Assembly (NCBI GenBank): GCA_935421135.1 | Contig: OW285192.1 | Span: 17,151,001-17,215,000, forward strand | DNA from: Bugulina stolonifera | Lineage: Eukaryota > Bryozoa > Gymnolaemata > Cheilostomatida > Bugulidae | Direction of reading: 5' to 3' | DNA length: 64,000 bases | In this document: positions 46,768-58,181 of the stretch, in pieces | How the letters are laid out: each line of letters opens with the position of its first letter | Numbering within the stretch: position 1 is the stretch's first letter | Notes under the pieces: generated by a model | What the model was told of the DNA's origin: nothing | Seen by the model: the letters and a program-made list of their open reading frames with translations, nothing else | Database searches by the model: none | Translations under genes and position numbers: made by a program

Positions 46768-48130
46768 CTCAATACAACAAAAATAGAGAATACAAACAAA
46801 ACGATTACTTTAATTGCGGTCAACCAGTGTAACCAAGCTCAATCCAAATACATAGTTTCTCCTAATACCATCTAGACTAAACAGTGACAGGATTCTTCTT
46901 AGCTCTCTGTGAATTTCAATTTGTCATAACCTCACTCTTTGCCTCACTTACTAAACTTGGAAGTAGTTTGCAGTAGTAGAGCAATACCTACAACTGTTGA
47001 AATTCAATACTTAAACTATGTGCAAAAACAAATAGCATTCCTACCTATTCTAGAATAAAAATATCAACGTTAGATCAAAATATTTTATATAAAACAATAC
47101 AACAGTTGCTATATTATTTACATAAAATATTCGATACAATAATGATCATTAAATATAAATTAATTATCTAATTCCCTGTTCTATTAAAAACGATTTATTT
47201 CTATTCTATATTTTAATTTTTATTTATTGAATATCGACTCTTGTTCTTGTGACAATCCAGTAAGCAATATATTTATTTATACTTGATGTAGGCGTATTGC
47301 TACAACAATTATTATCAAAATAATTTATTTCATATAAAAATTAATGAAAATATAAATAATTATGGTTATCATTATGATATGATTACCATTTGATTATCTA
47401 ATTCTATTGATTCATTTCTAATTCTATTATTTATAATAATCACTATAAATAATAAATAATTATTTATTTTTTTATATAATAATTAATATAATGTTTGATT
47501 TATTATTTATATGTTATATTATTGAATGCAGATTCTTTCTCTAGTGATAATCTAACAAATACGAATATTTATGTTATTGTTATATACAACGTCATGGATG
47601 ATCATATTTATTAAATTATATTATTATTAATATTTATTTTTAATTTTTGTATTTTATATTTTATTAGCAAAGTAAGAAAAATACAACTATCTCCGATATT
47701 TATCACTCAATCAAACGTCAAATTTCAATAGAGTACAACAATTAACTTTTGAGATTTAGGTTTAGAGCTAAAAAACCTTTTAGATTCAACTGTTTGGCCA
47801 CTGTCCTTATCAAAAAGTTTTCATGGCTCTGCAAACGCATTCGGAAAGCTGAAAATACTAAAGAAAGTGGAACCCATATTCAAGTCCTATGAAACCATTG
47901 ATACAATGACTAACTTTGTTAGTAAAGCAGAAGGATTTATTTGTGTGCAGGTTGCTAGTCCAAGCTACTATAAACTTACTTTGACATTTCGGGATTGACT
48001 TAACACGCTGTTATCAATCAAACGATCGCTAGATTAGAGGGAAATTTTACGATCAGCAGTCACTCAGCAACCAGTAAACCTATTTCGATTGCGAAAACTG
48101 CCGTGTCTTCAGCAAAACTAGTCAATTACC
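46768..48130. other. Very AT-rich spacer
   Basis: From about 47040 to 47700 the sequence is almost entirely A and T with no coding signal. A plus-strand open frame across about 47790-48000 has no clear splice borders or recognisable family, so I leave it uncalled. Confidence 0.5.
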
Positions 48131-49578
48131 ATGAGGGTACACGCCTGCTGACAGTGTACCCACCAAAATTGAGGTGGGTACACGCCGTATACTCCCGTAT
48201 AACCACAATTCGAACACTGCTAATAGCTGTTATATGCCATGTGGAATGTTATACATACATAGGAAGATTGGCTGGTAAGTTGTGTATTCACTTCAACAGC
48301 AAGCAACTAATATCCATATAATGTTTTAATAGTACATAAAAACAATTAAGCCTGGCATGATGTAAGTTAGGAATGGGGTCTCTGAACATCATTGGTTCCA
48401 CAAACATACTTCTAGAATTTTTGTAACACATTATCCTTGATATGAGCCCTGTCTTATTTTTCAGACGGTCAAAGGTTTTATTTTTTAGTTCTGGCAGATA
48501 TGATGTTAATACAATTCAACAATTAATTCTAATAAAACTGTGTTACTAACAATAAACTTTGTATAGAAATCTATGCTCTGCATGCTGTCCTTGATACTTG
48601 TACCCACGTAGTGTTGTCCTTTCTTATGTACCCCTGTAATGTTGGACAGTTTTTGCGTTTCCTATAGAATGTGAGAACCTACCTGAGGATGGAATTGTAT
48701 ACAAGCCTAAGCAATGTGAAAGATGTGAATGTATGAACTCCAAACCACTAGCTCACTGTGTAGGGTGAGTACCTACATGTGCATGTATAATACATAATGT
48801 AGCACACTGTGTAGGGTGAGTATTCACATGTACATGTACATGTGTAATACATAATATAGCACACTGTGTAGGGTTAGTACCTACATGTACATGTATAATA
48901 CAGTCATAATGTAGCACACTGTGTAGGGTGGGTACCAATATGTAGGCCTACATGTATAATATAGCTCATCGTGTTGGGTGGGTATCTATGTGTATAATAC
49001 TACTATAGCACAAGGACCTAGATTACAATTACTACTGATGACAGCTGTACAATTGTAATACTTCATGTGAACTGCCTGTGCAAAACAGCAGCGTGTTTAG
49101 TATTATTAAGATTTATCTTCTCTTTAAGATTACAAAAAGTTATATGTGTTCCACTCTCATTTGACAACTTTAAATATGGTGATGTTTAGTTATTTGGTGT
49201 ATATGGAGTGTGTTGCATTTAGTATCATATACAGTGTACATATACATATGCATGTATATTATTTACGTATCATGAATATAATGTATATACAGCGCATATC
49301 TATTTATATATCATATTATATGTTAGTGTTATGTATTATGATTGTATGCAATATCATGCATATAGTATTAAGTATGACCTACTGCAGATCACTGTATGCA
49401 TGATATTATCGTACATTAGATAAATGTATATTATTATACTTGTAGATGTAGCATACATATACTCCAACCCACACAGCAGCAGATAGAGAATGGCTGTACT
49501 GTAAAGACGATAGAAAGAGGACCAGAAGTTCAATACCCAGACTGCTGTCAGAAATATATTTCATGTCCAACTGAATAA
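48131..49578 (+). CDS. Secreted single-VWC-domain protein A, start region disrupted
   Basis: Exons 48131-48274, 48668-48764 and 49446-49578. Exons 2 and 3 encode a complete 10-cysteine VWC-type domain: ECENLPEDG, QCERCECMN, HCVGC, ENGC and YPDCCQKYISC, ending TAA. Exon 1 encodes a hydrophobic signal-like run (LLIAVICHVEC), but the only upstream in-phase-looking ATG (48131) is separated from it by 41 extra bases (48146-48186). These are bounded by two copies of GGTACACGCC and shift the frame. Either the start is elsewhere or non-AUG, or this allele is a recent pseudogene. Small secreted VWC proteins of invertebrates are often immune- or stress-induced; the role here is unknown. The exon 2 donor is copied in a minisatellite. 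Confidence 0.75.
48750..48995 (+). repeat. Minisatellite repeating a VWC exon end and its 5' splice site
   Basis: Five units of about 45-55 bp. Each begins tagcNcactgtgtagg followed by a donor: GTGAGT (real, at 48765), GTGAGT, GTTAGT, GTGGGT, GTGGGT. The first unit includes the last 15 or so coding bases of exon 2 (encoding HCVG). The copies decay with distance from the exon. Confidence 0.9.
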
Positions 49579-50642
49579 ACATATTCATCACATAGACGTA
49601 GCTCAAAGCTGTAGACGACTCTTTTGCTCTGTTTAGTCTATTATTAATAAAAATTGATATAGGCCTATTTACAAACACGTATTTGAAGTTGCCTCGGTGC
49701 CTACCAAAAACTTGGTACGTACTCATTTATTGATACGTTAGTCATAACAGAATACTTCCAGCAACAACTTTCTGGTGCAGAAGAGAAATTGCACAAGAAT
49801 ACTTCACCATAGCACTGCATTTAGTGTGCATTTAGTATGCACTACTTCACTATAATCTGCAACAACAGTTATATCTACAAACCCTGGGCATGTAAGATGT
49901 GTACAACAGTGTCTGTTCCTCAGTGTTTATAACACATGTCTTGATAAAGTCATGCAGTAGACCTAATATTATTATATTGGAAACAAGGTAAATTATAATC
50001 ATAAGTCGGATGCAATTAGTAACTGCATTTACTGTAGTTGGCTCCTTAATCTAAGTGATAAGGAGACAGGAACGAGTTGCCATATGCTTTGTTCCCACCA
50101 TTTATTAACCTGGGGAAACTCCCATTATCTGACTAGTAGCATTGCATGTCATTGTAGATGTGTGACATCATGTATTTATTAGTGTTTAATGTTAAATACT
50201 ACACTTTTAAGGGATTTGGCTATTTTTTCACATATGTTGTACTTGTGCATGTATATTCCTCGCATGAATAACAGCACACATCTGTTCTCCTTTCAACTCT
50301 ATTTCAAACATACATTGTACTACAATTAGATGCGCCTCTAAAACAAGCAGTGAAAGACAGGTAAAATACTGGAGTAATCTCTCTACTTCTGCACCACCAC
50401 ACAACTGACTACACAACTGACCACACAACTGACCACACAACTGACCACACAACTGACCATAATTAACTTGAGGCTGGTTGAAATAAAAGTTTTTCACAAA
50501 AATTGCTTCAACATCAAATGAGGTACATGCATACATGTATATAATACCGGCAGATAAAATTACACCTTATATTTAGCTCTCAAGGCAGTAAAATATAATA
50601 ATGTATTATCACATCAAGGCACTATGAGGTAATGCCAATGTT
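49579..50642. other. Tail-to-tail spacer between VWC genes A and B
   Basis: No exon seen. A 12-bp tandem repeat (cacaactgacca, about five copies) lies at 50398-50460. Confidence 0.6.
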
Positions 50643-52059
50643 TCAAGGACATTTAATGTATTTACGACAACATAGTGGATATTTCAGACCAGGTGTTCTT
50701 TCTACTAAAGCCACTTTACATCCTCCACTCACTTGCTCAGGGGAGAGTACTATGTGAGCCACCCCGCATCTACAACACATGTTGTTGATAACGATAGTTC
50801 TACATCTCAGTCTACATGACGTTCTACATGACGTTCTACATGTTGTACCAAACGATTTTTACATCATAGAAGTGCATGCTGACACAATGTCACCTCATAA
50901 CGTATATACACGCACAATTTTCTATCATGATAGATGATACTAGCATCTGCTATCACGTTACACAGAGATTTGGACTTATTTAACAATAATGCTGCCTAGT
51001 TCCTACACATGAAAATCTCACATGCTAGAAGCAAACGACCAATAAGAATTTTGGAGCACTCATTGTACATTGTACGTATATCTTAGAGCACCTGTTGTAC
51101 ATTGTACATATATCTTAGAGCACCTGTTGTGCACTGTACGTATATCTTAGGGTACCTTTTCTACATTGTACATATATCTTAGAGCACCTGTTGTACATTG
51201 TACATATATCTTAGAGCACCTGTTGTACACTGTACGTATATCTTAGAGCACCTGTTGTGCACTGTACGTATATCTTAGGGTACCTGTTCTACATTGTACA
51301 TATATCTTAGAGCACCTGTTGTGCACTGTACGTATATCTTAGGGTACCTTTTCTACATTGTACATATATCTTAAAGCACCTGTTGTACATTGTACATATA
51401 TCTTAGAGCACCTGTTGTACATTGTACATATATCTTAGAGCACCTGTTGTACACTGTAAGTATATGATCTCAACAGTTTGGTCACCTGAGCAATTGTTTA
51501 AGCATTTAACTTAAGCAAAACTAGCTATAACATGATTGTATACATGTGCCACATATTACTAACCCAACACAGGAAGCTTCTGCATCTTTCCCCATACAAG
51601 TACAGGATTCACAACGTTCATAATGGTAGCTCTTGGCTCCCTTTGGCAGAACATGGCATTCTGGGATATAAAATAGGATAACCAATTATTATTCATATGT
51701 CAATAGAAATTTAATCAGTTAGAATATGGACTTCTAGATAGAAAGATAATACAGGGTCAAGGTCAGGGTTGTGTGTGGAAGAAGATGGTGCTCATATTAC
51801 ATGTACATATACATGTATGCATATGGCTTCACTAGGAAACTAGTAAATTACATATACAGTTATAATAAATAGCAAATAACTGGAAATGGATGATAAAAAG
51901 TAATAAATAATAACAGATCATATAAGCTGGAATGAAGTCCACAGTCACCATAGCTTACTTACCGTTAACATCATTCCTATAGTAGGCATAGGACTCTGCC
52001 ATATCTATTAAGGAAGCTATAAGTAAAGCTCCAACAACAACACAGAGATATCTAGCCAT
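50643..52059 (-). CDS. Secreted single-VWC-domain protein B
   Basis: Minus-strand exons 51963-52059, 51564-51660 and 50643-50769 (321 nt, 106 residues). Residues 1-22 are a clear signal peptide (MARYLCVVVGALLIASLIDM). The mature part has ten cysteines in VWC order: ECHVLPKG, RCESCTCMG, SCVGCG, GGC, and YPLCCRKYIKC, ending TGA. Exon 2 is 97 nt in all three paralogues and the intron phases (1, 2) are the same, so they arose by local duplication. It runs opposite to its neighbours. An acceptor-like ggcag lies 1 nt before the ATG. Partners and role unknown; probably extracellular. Confidence 0.9.
51055..51462. repeat. Minisatellite, 32-bp unit (VWC gene B intron 2)
   Basis: About 12 units of cacctgttgtacattgtaca plus tatatcttagag. 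Some units alternate to a variant with cactgtacg and gggtacctt, giving a higher-order pattern. No splice junction is included. Confidence 0.9.
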
Positions 52060-52239
52060 GCTGCCGTTAATAACCAAGTCAGCCGTACTATCAACCCTAG
52101 CTAGCCAAAGTAGAAGTAATTTTAAAGAATATTTCTTAGACTGTTGTTAACCATCTGTTATATCTCATACACTTGTTATTTCTTAGCCTGTGAAACAGTG
52201 TGTTAGTTTAGGATGTGGATGAGAGTGTGTGCAATGTAC

Positions 52240-52700
52240 TACAATATATATGTACATGTATGTATTTACACTGTATATGTGTATGTACATGTGGGTTTAT
52301 ATACATATATGTACAATGCATATGTGGTGTTAGGGAGTTTGGCCGTTTTATATGTACAATGTATATGTGTATGACATGTATATGAGTATGTATACGTACG
52401 TGCGTGCATAGGTGTACAGATGTGCACATGTACGGATGTATATGTACATATGTATTATATGTATGTACATGTATGTACATGTATGTACATGTATGTACAT
52501 GTATGTACATGTATGTACATGTATGTTCATATTATGTATATATATGCATGTATGTATGTGTATGTATGTATGTGTACGTATATATGTACACCTATATGTA
52601 CGCATGCATATATGCGTATGCATATGTACATAATTATGTATATGCATGCATAGGCCTACATGTACATATGTACACCTATGCACGTATATGTACATATGTC
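52240..52700. repeat. TACATGTATG-rich low-complexity region
   Basis: A pure run of tacatgtatg units lies at about 52450-52530, with looser tgtatgta repeats on both sides. It keeps several frames open on both strands without coding meaning. Confidence 0.9.
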
Positions 52701-52708
52701 CATGTACA

Positions 52709-53060
52709 CAGTGGTCAAAGTTGGGGGGGTCATGGGGGACGCAGTCCCCCCACCATAAATTTCAGGGGGTCCCTCAGACTGATAGACCCCCTACAGATTA
52801 CTATTATAATAATAGTACTAATTGGACCATATTTTACCTTAAGGTTTTGGGCCATATTTTAACCTGAAGTTCTTGGATTTTGCACCATTTTGGTGTCCAA
52901 TTCTGATAAAGTTTCCAGTTTCTGGGAGGGCGCTCAGGTGTTCCTCCCAACCCTCCCCACCGGCGCGCCGCGCGCGCCGTTTGGGCGCTACGTGCCCTCG
53001 AGTAACTACGTCTGCTACCCTAGAGACCCCCCCACCTCTTTTCTTAGACTCTGACCACTG
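52709..53060. mobile_element. Non-autonomous hAT-like DNA transposon
   Basis: 352 bp bounded by terminal inverted repeats CAGTGGTCAAAGT and, at the other end, the complement of CAGTGGTCAGAGT. It is flanked by an 8-bp direct repeat CATGTACA (52701-52708 and 53061-53068), as hAT elements make. The interior is GC-rich, including a GGCGCGCC-like core, against an AT-rich background. Both flanks contain TACATG repeats, so the 8-bp match is weaker evidence than usual. Confidence 0.75.
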
Positions 53061-53256
53061 CATGTACATGTAATTCTGGTGATGAGAACGGCCAAGAGAA
53101 TGAACAGAACTCACAACAGATGTTTTCAAGTCATCTACAAGTGTTTCATCGACACTTGAGGTTTGGAGATAAGATAGAACTTGAGATTGCTGTGCTATGT
53201 AAGTCCTAGCATCTGGCATTTTCCTCAGAACTCTTATTGACTCTAAAACTAAAAGG

Positions 53257-54175
53257 ATGAATATTAGTCTAACAGCTATCTCAGTGCTACTGCTAACAGT
53301 ACTGGTATGTGTGCAGTCGTACACATATATGGGTCCTAAGGACGGTAGGCTATTTACTCCTATATAGTACTCTACTATTAACAAATTTTTATTTGTGATG
53401 CTATATACCTAACTGAGTAGCATGTTTGGTTAAAATACATTTAGGTTTCACTTTCGAGATATTTTGTAAGAACTCATGGGTATGTTGGAAGACAAAGCTC
53501 TGAGCAACCATGTTGATTACGCAACAATCATTAGTAATTACTTAGACTAACAAAGTAATGTTACATGCACTTTTCATGTTCAACTCAAACATAATTTCTC
53601 GTTTTGTTAGAATATATTATGATGCCATTATGCTCTTCTCTTATTGTAGATTGTATTATAAAGCAAGTTGTATTTCAGACTAAATTTAGCCCATTACCTC
53701 TCCTTTCACCTGTTAATATTTCACAGAGTGTATGGACCAACCTGTGGGTACACTATTCTACTACTGGGAAGTGTGTGAAAGATGCTCCTGTATGCCAGAG
53801 CTTGGATGGGCCCACTGTGTAGGGTAAGACTGCTACATTATGCAACAAGTACATGTACATGTAGTTCTGTAAAAATTTTACTACTTGCTATACCACAGCA
53901 ATAATAGTAAATATTCTAGAGTTGTTATGAAACAGTGGCTTGTATAAGTGGAATTGCATGTATTTTAGTAGAAATGATCAACTCTGAGAGATTTTTGTGT
54001 TACTAAAATGTAAAAACCGCCAAGATCTGTAAAAATGTCTCTTTGTAGCTGTGGCGTGGTGGATATGTCAGATGAACAGAAGGAAAGAGGGTGTTACTTT
54101 GAGGATCCAGAAAGAAAACCGTCTTTGAAATACCCAGATTGCTGTGACAAAAAGCTAGTATGTCCTCCGTATTAA
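53257..54175 (+). CDS. Secreted single-VWC-domain protein C
   Basis: Exons 53257-53344, 53727-53823 and 54049-54175 (312 nt, 103 residues). Signal peptide about residues 1-20 (MNISLTAISVLLLTVLVCVQ). Ten cysteines in VWC order: ECMDQPVG, VCERCSCMP, HCVGCG, RGC, and YPDCCDKKLVC, ending TAA. Exon 2 length and intron phases equal those of A and B. An acceptor-like cctcag lies 28 nt before the ATG. Role unknown. Confidence 0.9.
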
Positions 54176-55571
54176 CCAATCACTGCACTGCCAGTGGTTG
54201 GTTACTGTAGTGTTCGTCTTACAGTTTAATATTTCAGAGTTTGATGAAATAATAAATCATAAATAAGAAAGTAACCAATCAAATTCATGTATATTCAAGG
54301 GTGAAACCTATTATCACATCTAGCCTCCATCAGCCAGTTTACGTAACATTGTAAACTAGTATACTGCTTGTTCCAATACATTAATTGTTATGTGTTAGAT
54401 TTGCAAGATCCAAGTTCACAAAGTAAATTTTAACAATTCCCAAATAAGTTTGTGTATTGAGAAAGGCTGTGACACATTCACACTAAGCACTAGTGAAGGG
54501 GTGATAAAGGATTAAGGTTATAAAATTTGCTAATATGTGGTCTGATCATACATTCTGTCATTTTCATATGCTAGAACATTTACATGTATACGTAACAAGT
54601 ACATAGTGCAGTATGAGTGTTGATATATTGTATTAGTACATAGCACATACATGTAAGTGCAGTATTTAATTAGTGATTTAAGAGTCTCGTCTTGATTTGT
54701 CTCGTCTCGAAAGTCGTCTCGAGATGGCAATTAGTTTTCGAGATTGGAAAACCAATTGCACATGATATTATTTATTTATAATGACTTGATAATTATAATA
54801 TAATTTATCGCTAATTAGCAATAAATCTATAAAATATAAGTTATTATTCCATTCAGAAAAATAACTAGATGTATTTCTGAAATCTACCCCTTTTAGTGAT
54901 TCTAAAAATGATATCATTAACCCAGTAACCACTAACAGTTAGTAAAGTCATGTGTTTTTAGAATTTGCTTTTCCCAGGACAATGTGGTAATGAGCCGAAA
55001 CTTAATATTGAAAAATACGGCAGTGAAGGGGTTAAATTACTTAGTCATAGACATATAAAGTGAAGCAAAATCTAATAATTCATTCATCCTAATATTATAC
55101 TTTCTACCTATGTAAACGTCTTTACATTTGGATTAAATATAAGTTTTTATTACGCTATTCATCTTGGAGTGCTGCTAGTAGCTACTAATGGGGCGAGAGT
55201 GCACTTAGTATAAGAATGCCACAATTCTGAAGGTAGCCCCTTTTTAGTTTGAATACAGTATTGAGCACATCTTTGGGTCAGAGTGATTCTCATGTATTTA
55301 CTTCACTTCTTTGCTTGAGTAGTAACCTCCTGTTCTGAGAGCCACTGGACTTGTGACACACAAGTGCCTACTCCTACAGACCACCCTGGTCTTCGTGTTA
55401 GCCGTCCTTGTCTGGTAGGAGGCAGCCGAATGCTATAGAACTTGCATAAGTAATTTCTTAACTTGGACTTAGCATCTAGCCAGAAGGTCTAACCATGCTG
55501 TGTGGTCAACTCGTTACGGTGGCATTACCACTCTACCATATGAGCAATTGCAGCAATGTGACACAATTAAT
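54176..55571. other. Intergenic stretch with a possible SINE
   Basis: 54176-55300 is AT-rich with no exon. At about 55320-55580 the minus strand starts with a tRNA-like head (ATTGCTCATATGGTAGAGTGG) and continues into a GC-richer body (GACAAGGACGGCTAAC). This layout suits a second tRNA-derived SINE family, but with only one copy seen it is weak. Confidence 0.4.
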
Positions 55572-55652
55572 CTAACATATTCTTCTGAAATATGAGCCAT
55601 TATAAAGAAATGCTCGTTTGCCAAAACTCAAATTGAACTAACTGAATGCTCA

Positions 55653-56147
55653 TCAATTCAGATCACGAGAGTACAACTGTCGACTTTAAAAGGTAGCAAC
55701 AGTTTGCCAAGAGCACAGAATTTTCTGATACTAATATTGTCGTTTACGAAAGACGATGGTGGATATTGTTTGTATTCTGTCTGGCTGGAGTCTCAGAGGG
55801 ACATATTTATAACACATGGACACTTCTCACTGACTCCTTTGTCATAGGATTTGATTAGGGAGCTGATGCCATAGGCCAGTTGGCGAACTTGACAAATGCG
55901 TCCTGTGTGATCTTCGCTCTCCCAATGGTGTATTTAGTTTAAAAGAAAGGTAGGTGTTTTGCTGAAATGTACATAGGCCACAGAACATTCCAGCTTCATT
56001 CAAAAACTCCCCATTGTATCTACACAGCACAGTAAACACACAGTGTAGTAGATGTTCATGTTATTTTATGAGTTCTGCTGTTCCATGACTACCATCGTCT
56101 ACTATTTCTATGTCAGGTCTGGAGTTCACCCTAAGGTTTTTTTCATT
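55653..56147 (+). pseudogene. Broken copy of SLC49A4 exon 1, intron 1 and exon 2 start
   Basis: The stretch is closely similar to 58235-58730: the coding part of exon 1, its donor (GTAGGTGTT), all of intron 1, and the first bases of exon 2. It lacks the ATG region and has in-frame stops TAG at 55856-55858 (Trp in the intact gene) and TAA at 55940-55942 (Gln in the intact gene). Similarity stops in exon 2. Imperfect direct repeats of about 70-80 bp (aatatgagcc..taaactaac..gtgct) flank it at 55572-55650 and 56155-56250. Confidence 0.9.
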
Positions 56148-56250
56148 GAATATTTCAACATACACATTCTTCTCTTCTTATAGCAAAATATGAGCCAATA
56201 TAAAAAATTCTCATTTATTAAAAATTGAAGTAAACTAACCAAGTGCTACA

Positions 56251-58181
56251 TTTATACAGGTAGTAGTAGTATACCACTATAAAATCAAGGTGAGCACTCG
56301 TAAAAAGCCACTAATTACTTGACAAGGAATTTTGACAAAAAAAGTAAAATTCAAAGGGCAATATACATGTAATATAATACTATAATAATAGCAAGATATG
56401 ACTGAGCAATCTGCCTAGAAATTATATGTATGGCACACCACTACGCTAGCATATACTGGGACCAGGATACATGTGACACACCACTACACTAGCATATACT
56501 TGGAACAGGGTACACATTAAGTGCAGAGAGAGAGAAATTTATATCAAATATAAAGCAAAACATCAGTCAGCCTTATCTGGTATTTCTACAGTAGGATTTT
56601 ATATCAATCTCCCACTAACCACGAAACTGGACTGAAGTACTTCTGACACTGATCTAATGTAAGTTCTAATTACCTTTTCAACTGCATGTAGTTGCTTGTA
56701 ACAGATTTTTTGTATTTCTTCCCTTCTTTCCTTCTTTGTGTGTATTTGTGAACTTTAATTGACCCATTTGTTATACAAATATTTATGTAGAATCATTTTT
56801 TATTTGGTAGACTGGCTCAATCTTCTTCCTTCACACTATGTATGCGAATAAAAAGTGATTAGTTCATAAAAAGTTAGCAACTGGTGAGTAAAGAACAACT
56901 TGTATATGTATATGATGTTTATTGTAAAATCTTCGATGTTGTGCTAAAACATTTTACTGTCAGTTTTGATATAATAACTGGAACATATATTGTAATGTTT
57001 TTGAGTACTATTGCATACGAGAGCCGAGGGCTACAAGTATGTGAAGGGCTTGGAAGGTGGTAGAGGCCGACCAAGTATACCTTCTGCTCATTACATAAAA
57101 GAGTGAACAGTTATGGGTGCTCTTTATAGTGTAGATTGTAGATTATATCAGACGTAGGCCGATGCCGAGACTCATTGGAGCTCGGGACCGACATAGGTCA
57201 TGTAGAGTTTATACTCCGAGGGAGTGTAGAGAAAGAATGTCTAACCTTGAGAACCTAAGTCCGACGCTAGGTTCATTAGAACCCGGATCGGCCTAAGCCT
57301 AAGGGGTGGATAGAGATATGCTTAGCCTAGGATGAGGTGAACTCGAGCCGTACTGAATCCAAAGGATTCTCAGGTGGAGTTACCCGCCTAAAGAGTAAGC
57401 CTCTGTAGGTTGAGTTAGGAGATGTTGCTTTATTCAAGCGCAATCAACAACTGAATTACAACACAAAATGCACTGCCTTATATACATAACAAACTTCCGG
57501 CCAAAAGAGCCCGACATGGTGTCGGCTATCCGACATGGGGTCGGCTCCGGAACTGACGCAACAATATGTCTGGTTCCGCCTGACTCGGCCACATAAAAGG
57601 CCGGCCTTTGCACAAAATGTGCTTACAATAAGGAGAAACATGTCGTATATAATTATGAGCTTAATCTATAAGGTCGGCCACGAAGTTACTACATAAAATG
57701 GCAAACAGACTAATAATTCACAATCAAGCAAGAACAGACAATTACTAAATAGGTATATAAGTGTGGGAAAAACCAAGTTGCAATAGAACGTAATCCCAAG
57801 GCTTGATTGCTAGTACATATGTATATAAGGCACGCAGTATATACATGTATAAGATAATAATGAATGCATAGGTGAGTATGGATAACAATGCATGGATAAG
57901 AGTAGGTAATTAAATGTCAGCTATTATAATGTCAGTGTGGCTGGCCTAGGTGCCATCACCACGGAGGCTGTTTCACCACAATATGACTTAAAACATGCTT
58001 CAATAAGCTAGGTGACTATTTATTGTATCTTACACCATTTCTCTAATCCAGATTTTACATCTGCCATGACCAGAATTATAGTACACCTGTCCTTGACCTG
58101 AGAGTAAAGTTTCTAATCTTACAGCTTTCACTTATTAGAGAGAGAGAGAGTTGAGCTGCTGTCTATCACTGACTTTACATC
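56251..58181. other. Intergenic region with a GC-richer block, possible transposon remnant
   Basis: Mostly AT-rich. The part 57010-57690 is distinctly GC-richer, with repeated words such as gccgac, gtcggct, gaccgac and ccggcc, and no long frame. It looks like inserted sequence, perhaps a solo LTR, but I could not find its ends or a target duplication. A short (ag)n run and the acceptor-like tcttacag (ending 58124) precede the SLC49A4 start. Confidence 0.45.

Noticed and set aside
47790..48000. Plus-strand open frame containing KILKKVEPIFKSYETIDTM
   Set aside because: Looks somewhat protein-like, but has no clear acceptor in phase, no ATG and no recognisable family.
52208..52867. Several overlapping frames rich in Tyr, Met, His and Cys
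   Set aside because: Low-complexity TACATGTATG repeat and the hAT-like element; no gene signal.
48131..54175. Naming the VWC genes as venom toxins because of similar cysteine spacing in scorpion La1-like peptides
   Set aside because: The VWC pattern is widespread in non-venom secreted proteins and nothing here indicates a venom role.
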